DNA from: Buttiauxella gaviniae
GTDB lineage: Bacteria; Pseudomonadota; Gammaproteobacteria; Enterobacterales; Enterobacteriaceae
NCBI RefSeq assembly: GCF_040786275.1
Contig: NZ_JBFMVT010000002.1
Location: 1,240,001-1,304,000 of the forward strand
Length of the DNA: 64,000 nt
Reading direction: 5' to 3'
The notes beneath the pieces were generated by a model. The model was given only the letters and a program-made list of their open reading frames with translations. It had not been told where the DNA came from and made no database searches. Below, in pieces: positions 46,382 through 54,928 of this stretch (positions are counted from its first letter, which is position 1; each line of letters begins with the position of its first letter). Both the position numbers and the translations under genes were made by a program.

Positions 46382-46435
46382 AGTATTCATCGCTATTTCA
46401 CGCACTGCAACCGGTTACTGAAACCGGTTGCAGTG
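46382..46435 (-). promoter_or_regulatory. EIIC promoter with LacI-type double operator
   Basis: Minus-strand TTGCAG (46405-46410) and AATACT (46382-46387) with 17-bp spacer form a promoter. Over and upstream of its -35 lie two AACCGGTT palindromes (46409-46416, 46422-46429), embedded in a 14-bp perfect inverted repeat (arms CACTGCAACCGGTT and AACCGGTTGCAGTG, 5-bp loop). The AACCGGTT core is that of AscG-like LacI-family operators. Confidence 0.7.
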
Positions 46436-46638
46436 ATTGTGAAGAAGATCCAGAAATCGCTGAAACATTAACTTTTTTAGCCAATTCACATCACAGCTTT
46501 CACTTTCAATTCAACATACTCACCGCAATAAACATCGGGCCGGTAAATTGAAATTGGATAGGTATTATCAATATTCACTGGTTTACATATAGCACACGCT
46601 TATGCCAAATTATTTGCTGCCATGAATGGGAGAAAAGC

Positions 46639-47097
46639 ATGAGCCTGCAGTCCGTCCGGCAATTCTTTGCCGAAAATGCACCTGATATCGACATTATTGA
46701 ATTAAACCAAAGCACCGCGACGGTTGCCCTTGCCGCTGCGGCTCATAATGTTGAACCGGGGCAAATTGCTAAAACATTGTCGTTAAAAGTGAAAGATCAA
46801 GTCGTGCTGATTGTCGCGAAAGGCGATGCACGCCTGGATAATAAAAAACTCAAAACCGTATTTGGTGCGAAAGCCCGTATGCTAAGCAGCGATGAAGTGG
46901 TTATCTGGACGGGTCACCCCGTCGGCGGCGTTTGCCCATTTGGCCTGGAAAACCCGCTTACGGTCTACTGCGACATTTCGCTAAAACAATATAAAGAGGT
47001 TTTGCCCGCTGCCGGCGCTATCCACAGCGCGGTGCGTATTTCCCCTGAGCGTATGGCTGAACTCACCGCCGCGCATTGGGTTGATGTTTGTCTCTAA
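46639..47097 (+). CDS. YbaK/EbsC-family (aminoacyl-tRNA deacylase-like) protein
   Basis: 152-residue stand-alone editing-domain protein. Seen: IAKTLSLKVKDQVVLIVAKGDARLDNKKL (about 43-71) with the conserved Lys, and the GHPVGGVCPFGL motif (about 95-106), the hallmark of YbaK/ProX/YeaK proteins that hydrolyse mischarged aminoacyl-tRNAs. Which tRNA is edited cannot be told. It is divergent from the EIIC unit and convergent with the yjjQ-like gene. Confidence 0.87.
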   Translation: MSLQSVRQFFAENAPDIDIIELNQSTATVALAAAAHNVEPGQIAKTLSLKVKDQVVLIVAKGDARLDNKKLKTVFGAKARMLSSDEVVIWTGHPVGGVCPFGLENPLTVYCDISLKQYKEVLPAAGAIHSAVRISPERMAELTAAHWVDVCL

Positions 47098-47103
47098 TCC
47101 GTT

Positions 47104-47130
47104 GACTGAGGGCTAACAAGCGCCTCAGTC
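47104..47130. terminator. Hairpin between convergent genes
   Basis: Arms GACTGAGG / CCTCAGTC between the YbaK-like and yjjQ-like 3' ends. No T run follows on either strand, so termination activity is uncertain. Confidence 0.4.
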
Positions 47131-47144
47131 ATGCCTGATTCCCT

Positions 47145-47849
47145 TCATAATTCCTGGCTATATGGCGGTAAATTGAGCTCCTGCATTCCGCTGTCGCTGA
47201 TCATCCAGGCATACATTTCAGCATCCGTTTTCAGCTCCAGACGGCGCATCGCACTGCTTTTTTGCGCACTGATTGTTTTGTAATTTTTCTCGAGTAATGT
47301 CGCAATTTGATTGAGCCGCCAGCCTTTACTGATGAGCCGGAAAACGCGGCGTTCTGAAAAGGTAAGTTTCGTTCTGACCACTTCATCGCCGGATGATTGC
47401 GCAGCTTTTTCCTGTAAAAGCAGCGTACTGATTCTTTCCGTCGCAGCCCCACTATTGAACACGTGTTCGATGATGCTGCTCATCGGTTCATGCAAAGAAA
47501 GCAGCGACGTTCTGGCCGTCAGCAGCCGCTCAATCGCGATATTCACCAGATGCGCGGGCAAAGTGATCACCCAATAAACATGTCGATACTGATTTTGCAG
47601 GCGATTGAGTAAGTCACATATTTCGAAACTGTTCTGAAGTGGGCTATCCAGCTCCAGTATCACCACGTCTATCTGCTCCATTATTTCTGGCGTAAGTTCT
47701 GAGTAATCTGCCAGTGGAAGTAGTGAAGACTGCTCCGCTTGTTCTGCCATAACGGCCTGCAAACCCTCTTGCATTAAAGGCCGTTTGCTAATGACCACTG
47801 CCCGGCAAAAGGGATTGCGCAGAAAAATCCTTTTTTTGTATCCCGACAC
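47145..47849 (-). CDS. yjjQ: LuxR-type regulator, YjjQ-like
   Basis: 234 residues: a receiver-like N-terminal domain without a clear phosphoacceptor set, then a LuxR/FixJ helix-turn-helix (about 165-225). The segment FSERRVFRLISKGWRLNQIA, then KTISAQKSSAMRRL and AEMYAWM...ELNLP closely follows the C-terminus of E. coli YjjQ. YjjQ and BglJ-type proteins act with RcsB in E. coli; YjjQ represses motility and capsule genes. It is the second gene of a two-regulator pair, 21 bp after the upstream LuxR gene. Confidence 0.75.
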   Translation of the reverse strand: MSGYKKRIFLRNPFCRAVVISKRPLMQEGLQAVMAEQAEQSSLLPLADYSELTPEIMEQIDVVILELDSPLQNSFEICDLLNRLQNQYRHVYWVITLPAHLVNIAIERLLTARTSLLSLHEPMSSIIEHVFNSGAATERISTLLLQEKAAQSSGDEVVRTKLTFSERRVFRLISKGWRLNQIATLLEKNYKTISAQKSSAMRRLELKTDAEMYAWMISDSGMQELNLPPYSQEL

Positions 47850-47870
47850 ATTTATCTCCTTATAAAACAG

Positions 47871-48521
47871 TTAGTTTCCTGACAACTCGCACCCCAGAAC
47901 ATAAAGATCTTTCTCACAATGCAAACCGAGTTTTTCCATGGCATGCCTTTTATGTGCGCTCACAGTTCTGATATCGCGCCCTAAATTCTGCGCCACCTGG
48001 CTGACGTTATGCCCGAGGAATAACTGCCCAATCACCTGCACTTCACAAACGGTCAGCTCGCAAGAAATCCGTTCTTCAAGAATATTTCTGATAGCCGGGC
48101 TGCATAGCATGGTCGTTACAGAGAGAGATTTTATGATGAGTTCGCTGAAAGTGGCGGTTGGCTCATACTGAGAAATAATCACCCGCACCCCGAGGGCTGA
48201 AATATAATTAAGAATGCTTAATTTATGATTGCGTGTGTAAGCGACTATCACCGCGCTCGGCTGAACGGTTCGGCACCAGTTAATAAACTTAATCTCTTCC
48301 GCAAGCTGGGCTGAAGACTCACTGATATTTAAAATGATAAGTGAGCCAGGCGCTTTTAGAACCTCAGCGTAAGCTTCATCAATCTTTTTGGTTACGTTAA
48401 CTAATTTTCTGTTTTTGCAAACCGATTGTAGTTGATGAACAATTCCCGCCGCCGTAAGTACGCAGGGTACAACCACCATTATCTGATTAGATAAATAATT
48501 TGCAGTGATATTGTTTTCCAT
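47871..48521 (-). CDS. LuxR-type regulator (BglJ/RcsA-like)
   Basis: 216 residues with a degenerate receiver-like domain (about 10-140; Asp pocket not conserved) and a C-terminal LuxR helix-turn-helix, ELTVCEVQVIGQLFLGHNVS then QVAQNLGRDIRTVSAHKRHAME. Pairing with a YjjQ-like gene suggests the place of BglJ, but the sequence is not an obvious BglJ and the gene order is reversed relative to E. coli yjjQ-bglJ. Dimerisation with RcsB is inference. The upstream 220 bp are AT-rich, as in H-NS-silenced loci. Confidence 0.7.
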   Translation of the reverse strand: MENNITANYLSNQIMVVVPCVLTAAGIVHQLQSVCKNRKLVNVTKKIDEAYAEVLKAPGSLIILNISESSAQLAEEIKFINWCRTVQPSAVIVAYTRNHKLSILNYISALGVRVIISQYEPTATFSELIIKSLSVTTMLCSPAIRNILEERISCELTVCEVQVIGQLFLGHNVSQVAQNLGRDIRTVSAHKRHAMEKLGLHCEKDLYVLGCELSGN

Positions 48522-48742
48522 ATCATTCCTTTGATTAATATATCAACCCAAAAAAATATCCACGTCATCCATTTATACATTTAATGTATAAGCAGGAAGA
48601 AAGAAGCATGTTTAAAAAAGAATATCGGATTTAGCTGAGAATTTAAAACAGAAGAAAACATTAATGATGAAATAATATTTCTGAAAGCGGCATAATGGTT
48701 AGAACGATTTAATCATTATTTAAATATAATTAAACACTGCAT

Positions 48743-49639
48743 TTATATAATGGAATATTTTTGCAACTCACCCACCGGCTGTTGGCGGAAATCTTTCGGC
48801 GTCATGTTCGTGTAACGGCGAAAAAAACGAGAAAAATAGGTCGCATCGCTAAAGCCAAGATACTCTGAAATCTGGCTAATCGTCATACTGGTGTAAAGCA
48901 AACTGCGCCTGGCCTCAAGCAGCAAACGTTGGTGCAGAACATTCAGGGCGCTACAGCCATAAAACTCATGGCACAGGCTATTCAAATGCACGCTCGATAG
49001 TCCCACCTTGCTGGCATAATGCGTCACCGCCAACTGCTCACGATAGTGGCGCTCAACCAGTTGATTGAATTGGTTTATCACCGAACGTTTACGTTCTACA
49101 CGCGAACTTCCACCGGGAGCAGGCGCACACTGGCGATTAAGCCAGACGAGCAACGCACTGATCAGAGAATGCAGCATCATATCGCGCGCCTCACCCTCGC
49201 CCTGATACTCGTTTTGCAGCGTGCTAAAAAGCGTATTAATTTGCCGGCGCGACTTTTTTACCGGTACACACGCAGCCTGGGTTAGCACCTGCAAAGGGCG
49301 GCCAAATTGCTGTTCAAACTGAGCGATTAATGGTGCAGAAAACGACAAAGAATAGCCCTGCGCACCAGGGGAAAATTTAAAGGCGTGCACGCACAATGCC
49401 GGTACAACCTGAATACAGGCATGATCCACATGGCGTTTAACGCCCTCAATATCTATCTCCACCTGCCCTTTGTGCAAATAGAGCAGTTGAACCAAATCCG
49501 CATGTTGATGAACGCGAATATGCCATTCATAAAGACTGCTGCGGCTGTGAATCGATTCGCAGTGCAGTAAATCTGCCGCAGGCCAGTTGCGGCTTTCGCC
49601 ATACAGTTTAAAGACCGGAATGCTGGGGTTCAGACTCAT
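48743..49639 (-). CDS. pobR: AraC-family regulator, PobR-like
   Basis: 298 residues: cupin-like sensor domain (about 15-170, with HQHADLVQLLYLHKGQVEI) and C-terminal AraC domain with two helix-turn-helix motifs (LAVTHYASKVGLSSVHLNSL and ISQISEYLGFSDATYFSRFF). Adjacent to pobA, so 4-hydroxybenzoate-responsive activation of pobA is the likely job. It lies 36 bp downstream of pobA on the same strand; in other bacteria pobR is usually divergent. Confidence 0.8.
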   Translation of the reverse strand: MSLNPSIPVFKLYGESRNWPAADLLHCESIHSRSSLYEWHIRVHQHADLVQLLYLHKGQVEIDIEGVKRHVDHACIQVVPALCVHAFKFSPGAQGYSLSFSAPLIAQFEQQFGRPLQVLTQAACVPVKKSRRQINTLFSTLQNEYQGEGEARDMMLHSLISALLVWLNRQCAPAPGGSSRVERKRSVINQFNQLVERHYREQLAVTHYASKVGLSSVHLNSLCHEFYGCSALNVLHQRLLLEARRSLLYTSMTISQISEYLGFSDATYFSRFFRRYTNMTPKDFRQQPVGELQKYSII

Positions 49640-49675
49640 GGCATCCTCTTTCGGCGCAAACCGCTGTAAAACCGA

Positions 49676-50931
<1,256 letters not shown>

Positions 50932-51089
50932 TTATCGCCAGGAGAGAGAAAAAGAAGGCCAATATCAGTCTAAAACGTGCACTTTTCGAAAGTCGCATGA
51001 AGAGTGTGGGCGACTTCATACTTCGCCGAAAAAGTGTGCGAAATCTGTTATTCGGTTAAATGTTGATCTGGAGCGCATAAGTCCAGGGG

Positions 51090-51146
51090 GCGGCCTATGT
51101 TAAAAAAGCAGGACGTTAAAATTTAATTCCCTCATTCATAGGCCGC
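51090..51146 (+). repeat. 10-bp perfect inverted repeat before yjjP
   Basis: Arms GCGGCCTATG (51090-51099) and CATAGGCCGC (51137-51146) separated by 37 bp, ending 2 bp before the yjjP ATG. The only Shine-Dalgarno-like bases (TAGG) lie in the right arm, so folding would hide the ribosome-binding region. The preceding 200 bp contain AAGTCGC / GCGACTT arms but no gene. Confidence 0.6.
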
Positions 51147-51148
51147 GC

Positions 51149-51925
51149 ATGTCGACAGATGTAAACACGCAACGTGAAGTCACTCGGCTCTGCATTCAGT
51201 GCGGGCTTTTTTTACTGCAACACGGGGCCGAAAGCGCCCTGGTTGAAGAGCTTTCCAGTCGTCTGGGCATTGCATTAGGCATGGATAGCGTTGAAAGTTC
51301 CATTTCAGCGAACGCTATCGTCCTGAGCACCATCAAAAATAATCAGTGCCTCACCACAACCCGTAAAAACGTTGATCGCGGCATTAACATGCACGTGGTG
51401 ACGGAAGTGCAGCATATTGTGATTCTGGCGGAACATAAGCTTCTGGATTACAAAGACGTTTTAAGGCGTTTCGAGCACATCAAACCGCTGCGTTATCCGC
51501 GCTGGCTAGTCGTTCTGATGGTCGGCCTTTCCTGCGGCTGCTTCTGTAAGCTGAACAATGGCGGATGGGACGGCGCATTCGTCGCATTTATTGCCAGCTC
51601 GGTCGCGATGTACGTTCGTCTTGCTCTCACGCAGCGCCACCTACATCCGCAGATTAACTTCTGTATTGCGGCGTTTGTCGCAACAACTATCTCGGGGTTG
51701 CTGATCGCAAAAGGCCCTTTCGCCAGTACCTCAAACATTGCGATGGCGGCCAGCGTGCTGCTGTTAGTGCCTGGGTTCCCGCTCATCAACGCCGTGGCCG
51801 ATATGTTTAAGGGCCATATCAATACCGGGCTTGCCCGCTGGGCCATGGCAAGCCTGTTGACGCTTGCGACCTGCATTGGCGTAGTAATGGCGATGTCGTT
51901 ATGGGAGCTACGAGGATGGGAATAA
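51149..51925 (+). CDS. yjjP: Threonine/serine exporter, ThrE large half YjjP
   Basis: 258 residues (E. coli YjjP 256). N-terminal soluble ThrE domain (about 1-110; [23 protein letters not shown] and [11 protein letters not shown]) followed by about five membrane helices with [17 protein letters not shown] and [17 protein letters not shown], the family signature. With YjjB it corresponds to one full-length ThrE protein of other bacteria; E. coli YjjPB exports succinate under anaerobic conditions. Coding region overlaps yjjB. Confidence 0.93.
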   Translation: MSTDVNTQREVTRLCIQCGLFLLQHGAESALVEELSSRLGIALGMDSVESSISANAIVLSTIKNNQCLTTTRKNVDRGINMHVVTEVQHIVILAEHKLLDYKDVLRRFEHIKPLRYPRWLVVLMVGLSCGCFCKLNNGGWDGAFVAFIASSVAMYVRLALTQRHLHPQINFCIAAFVATTISGLLIAKGPFASTSNIAMAASVLLLVPGFPLINAVADMFKGHINTGLARWAMASLLTLATCIGVVMAMSLWELRGWE

Positions 51926-52389
51926 TCGACTTTTTACTCGCCCTGCTGCAGGACATGGCGCTGGCGGCAATCCCCGCGCTCGGCTTTGCCCTGGTGTTTA
52001 ACGTCCCGCAGCGCGCCTTACCTTATTGTGCGCTGCTTGGGGCCATTGGCCACGGTTCACGCATGGCGATGATGACCGCCGGAATGAACATCGAATGGAG
52101 TACTTTTATCGCCTCCATTCTGGTTGGCATTATCGGCATACAGTGGTCGCGCTGGTATCTCGCGCACCCGAAAGTATTTACCGTTGCCGCCGTAATTCCC
52201 ATGTTTCCGGGCATTTCCGCCTATACCGCCATGATTTCTGCGGTAAAACTCAGCCACTTTGGTTACACCGAAGAGCTGATGATTCAGTTGCTCACCAACT
52301 TTCTTAAAGCGTCGTTTATCGTGGGTGCCTTGTCGATTGGCTTATCTATTCCGGGCCTGTGGCTGTACCGTAAACATCCGCGAGTGTGA
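51916..52389 (+). CDS. yjjB: Threonine/serine exporter, ThrE small half YjjB
   Basis: 157 residues from the ATG at 51916 ([14 protein letters not shown]), as in E. coli; GGGAG lies 8 bp upstream and a start at 51901 is less likely. About five membrane helices; [24 protein letters not shown] is the second ThrE signature. The 10-bp overlap with yjjP implies coupled translation of both halves. In E. coli dnaT follows; here a TetR gene does. Confidence 0.93.
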   Translation: MGIIDFLLALLQDMALAAIPALGFALVFNVPQRALPYCALLGAIGHGSRMAMMTAGMNIEWSTFIASILVGIIGIQWSRWYLAHPKVFTVAAVIPMFPGISAYTAMISAVKLSHFGYTEELMIQLLTNFLKASFIVGALSIGLSIPGLWLYRKHPRV

Positions 52390-52441
52390 TGAATTTCAGG
52401 GCTTCGCTAACTCAGCAGTGCTTTGCTCGCGCAAACTTGTT

Positions 52442-52487
52442 TTAATGTCATCAGGCTTGGGCCCAACCAGCAGCCTGATGACATTAA
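52442..52487. repeat. 16-bp perfect inverted repeat before the TetR gene
   Basis: Arms TTAATGTCATCAGGCT (52442-52457) and AGCCTGATGACATTAA (52472-52487), spacer 14 bp. The right arm runs into the AAGGAG ribosome-binding site (52486-52490) of the TetR gene. It may be the regulator's own operator or a hairpin controlling translation. Confidence 0.8.
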
Positions 52488-52497
52488 GGAGTTTTGC

Positions 52498-53139
52498 GTG
52501 GAAACCCACGAAATTTATCTTCCTGAGCGTTTCGATGACGCCAGTCTGAAAGAAAAGATTTTCTTCAGCGCCATCAGTTTGTTCGCTGAATTTGGCCTTA
52601 ACGGCGCGCGCATGGAGCAAATTGCAGAGAAGGCGAATACCACGAAGCGGATGGTGGTCTATCACTTCAAAAGCAAAGAGCAGCTTTACGTGCAGGTGCT
52701 GGAGTATGTGTATACCCAAATTCGCAGCTGTGAACGTAAGCTAAATCTTGTCGATCGCCCCCCGGTAGAAGCGATGGTTGAGCTGGTGGAATGGACGTTT
52801 GATTTCCACGCCACTCACCCGGATTTTATTCGCATTATTTGTATGGAAAACATGCAGCGCGGGCGTTTTGTTAAAGAATCGGCTTACCTGCGCGAGATTA
52901 ACCGCAGCGCACTGGAATTACTGGAAAATGTGCTTTCCCGCGGCCAGGAAAAACAGCTATTCAATAAGCAAGTGACCGCCAAAGACGTGCACCGTCTGAT
53001 CAGCAGCTTTAGCTTCTATCATGTCGCGAACAGTTATACCTTCTCCAACTTCTTTGAAGAGGGAGCGGAACCGGCTGACAGCACCTCCCATTACCGTGAA
53101 ATGGCCGTAAAAGTGGTGCTGCGCTACATCGGGCCATGA
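52498..53139 (+). CDS. TetR-family transcriptional regulator
   Basis: 213 residues from the GTG at 52498 (METHEIYLPERFDD), chosen because AAGGAG lies 7 bp upstream; the frame is open further up to 52423. TetR helix-turn-helix in LFAEFGLNGARMEQIAEKAN, then TTKRMVVYHFKSKEQLY (about 34-70), and a helical ligand domain. The ligand and targets are unknown. The gene occupies the place of dnaT-dnaC between yjjB and yjjA. The large inverted repeat upstream suggests autoregulation. Confidence 0.85.
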   Translation: METHEIYLPERFDDASLKEKIFFSAISLFAEFGLNGARMEQIAEKANTTKRMVVYHFKSKEQLYVQVLEYVYTQIRSCERKLNLVDRPPVEAMVELVEWTFDFHATHPDFIRIICMENMQRGRFVKESAYLREINRSALELLENVLSRGQEKQLFNKQVTAKDVHRLISSFSFYHVANSYTFSNFFEEGAEPADSTSHYREMAVKVVLRYIGP

Positions 53140-53255
53140 AAATTAGGCTATCTGGAAGCTTTAAGAAATCTCTGACCCTCGATGAACTCAGAGAAAGCGG
53201 TATACTCGACGAAAATTCTCCTGCGATGCAGGGTTATCGAAAAGAGTATAAACAG

Positions 53256-53759
53256 ATGAAAGCAAGCAATAAGGTTATGTGTGCTCTGGCACTGGCAACG
53301 TCCGTATTCACCGCTCAGGCGATGGCCTCAAGCTGGCAGGATCAGCTCTCCAGCGCGGCAAGTGAATTGAGCAAGACGACCACCACTAGCAACACTGCGG
53401 GCACCACCGGTAACTCAATGGCATCCCTGACCAGCCTACTCGGCGGCGGAACGAGCGCCCTGAGTTCTGCCACCATGACCAACGCGGCAGGTATTTTGCA
53501 GTACTGCATGAAGAATAAACTGGTTTCTGCCACCAATACGGACAACATCAAGAACCAGCTTCTGGATAAGCTCGGCCTGGATAGCGGCACCAAACAAACC
53601 CAGCCGCAGGATTACACCCAGGGTCTGATGGGGCTGCTTAACACCGGTAAAGATCAGCAGTTGAATCTGAATACCATCGGCAGCTCGCCGCTGGCAGAGA
53701 AAGTGAAAACCAAGGCGTGTGATTTTGTACTCAAGCAGGGTGTGAATTACCTCTCTTAA
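53256..53759 (+). CDS. yjjA: DUF2501 exported protein YjjA
   Basis: 167 residues from the ATG at 53256 (E. coli YjjA 164). Signal peptide MKASNKVMCALALATSVFTA cleaved after QAMA or MAS (about 24), then SSWQDQLSSAASELSK, a low-complexity Ser/Thr/Asn/Gly stretch and the conserved ILQYCMKNKLVSATNTDNIK with KTKACDFVLKQGVNYLS at the end. Function unknown. The frame extends upstream to an ATG at 53136 that overlaps the TetR stop (ATGA); those 40 residues are not part of the known family. Confidence 0.88.
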   Translation: MKASNKVMCALALATSVFTAQAMASSWQDQLSSAASELSKTTTTSNTAGTTGNSMASLTSLLGGGTSALSSATMTNAAGILQYCMKNKLVSATNTDNIKNQLLDKLGLDSGTKQTQPQDYTQGLMGLLNTGKDQQLNLNTIGSSPLAEKVKTKACDFVLKQGVNYLS

Positions 53760-53767
53760 TATTCTCT

Positions 53768-53795
53768 CCTGCCCCTTTATTGAGGGGCAGGTTTA
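53768..53795. terminator. yjjA terminator
   Basis: Perfect stem CCTGCCCCT / AGGGGCAGG followed by TTTAAG, at the convergent 3' ends of yjjA and the methyltransferase gene. Confidence 0.75.
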
Positions 53796-54809
53796 AGATT
53801 TCACATTGATTTCCAGCACCGCATAAACCCCATCGCTCGGAAGCGTCACCGTCACATTCTTCAAATCAACACCCGCCGCAAGAATAATATCTCTCAGCTC
53901 AACCAGCGTTCGCGGGTAGAGCGTGGCCCAGCCGATACAGCGCAGCAAAAAGGCGAGCTGCGGGCTGGTACTCAACATATTGGAGATAATCATCACGCCA
54001 CCGGGTTTCACTAATCGCAACGCGTGGCGGATAAAATGCACCGCATCAGGTGCCGAAAAATATTCGAAAATCCCCAGGCCATCCACCAATTCAGCCGACT
54101 GCTCACCCAGTTCCTTTACCAGCTTGTCGCTGACAATTATCCCCTCGAGCAAATTGCGCATCAGCAGTTGATAATGATGCCCTTCAACCAGGCCATATTG
54201 TGTCGCCAGCCCGCGAGCAAACATCAGCGATTGGCGATCGCGGTCAATCAGCAACAAAGTGAATTTCTGCGTGCGTCTGTTCGCCCCGCGTAACGCTCTG
54301 AGAACCGGCACCGCCGCCCCACAAGCCAGGCTTATCCAGTTTCCCGTCGCATAATTATTAATATAAACATCGGCAATCGCCGCCATCACTTTCGCCCGCG
54401 ACCGAACGCCTTGCGCATCGTTGGCATGAATAAACCAGGAACGGCTGTTGCCATCCATTTCCCTGCCGCTTATCAGACGCTCGGCCAGAGGATGCTGCAC
54501 AGCCCACAGGGAAAGAGCGGTAGGAACCAATTGGCAACGCCACTCGTGAAGCGCGGGCCGATCCTGAAAGGCTTGTTCTGAGAGTTTATTGCGAAAGCGG
54601 ATCTGCTTTTTTCCCAGGCTATCTAAAAAAATTTCCGGGGCTTCCAGGGCGGGATCATTTATTAGCTGCTGGTTAATATCACCGATCTGTTCTGACACCC
54701 GATCCTTCATCGGCCAGGTATCACTTATGTCGCTGTAAGAGATATGTTTGATGGCAAGATCCGCAGGAACAGAGCCGGGGATCACGGTGAGAAACGGTTG
54801 CCAGGACAT
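53793..54809 (-). CDS. Class I SAM-dependent methyltransferase of unknown target
   Basis: 338 residues. A non-conserved N-terminal region (about 1-150) precedes a Rossmann methyltransferase core: motif I WISLACGAAVPVLRAL (about 164-179), acidic loop LLLIDRDRQSLMFA, and LVKPGGVMIISNML (post-motif, about 275-288). It resembles methyltransferases annotated only by domain; a small molecule or modified protein target cannot be told. No signal peptide. Single-gene unit, convergent with yjjA and about 120 bp upstream of the M20 gene's 3' end. Confidence 0.7.
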   Translation of the reverse strand: MSWQPFLTVIPGSVPADLAIKHISYSDISDTWPMKDRVSEQIGDINQQLINDPALEAPEIFLDSLGKKQIRFRNKLSEQAFQDRPALHEWRCQLVPTALSLWAVQHPLAERLISGREMDGNSRSWFIHANDAQGVRSRAKVMAAIADVYINNYATGNWISLACGAAVPVLRALRGANRRTQKFTLLLIDRDRQSLMFARGLATQYGLVEGHHYQLLMRNLLEGIIVSDKLVKELGEQSAELVDGLGIFEYFSAPDAVHFIRHALRLVKPGGVMIISNMLSTSPQLAFLLRCIGWATLYPRTLVELRDIILAAGVDLKNVTVTLPSDGVYAVLEINVKS

Positions 54810-54890
54810 GTTTAACCTCTACACACAGTTTCTTTAATTTTAGAAAATGTAGGGTTATTAGCCGTCAGTAGAAAGTTGTAATTTAGTAGC

Positions 54891-54920
54891 GCTCACGCAG
54901 CTTGCCGACGCCGCGTGAGC
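54891..54920 (-). terminator. Hairpin after the M20 hydrolase gene
   Basis: Arms GCTCACGC / GCGTGAGC with a 14-base loop, 9 bp beyond the hydrolase stop on the minus strand. The following sequence is AT-rich without a T run; weak or Rho-assisted termination is likely. Confidence 0.45.
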
Positions 54921-54928
54921 GTGGAAAA

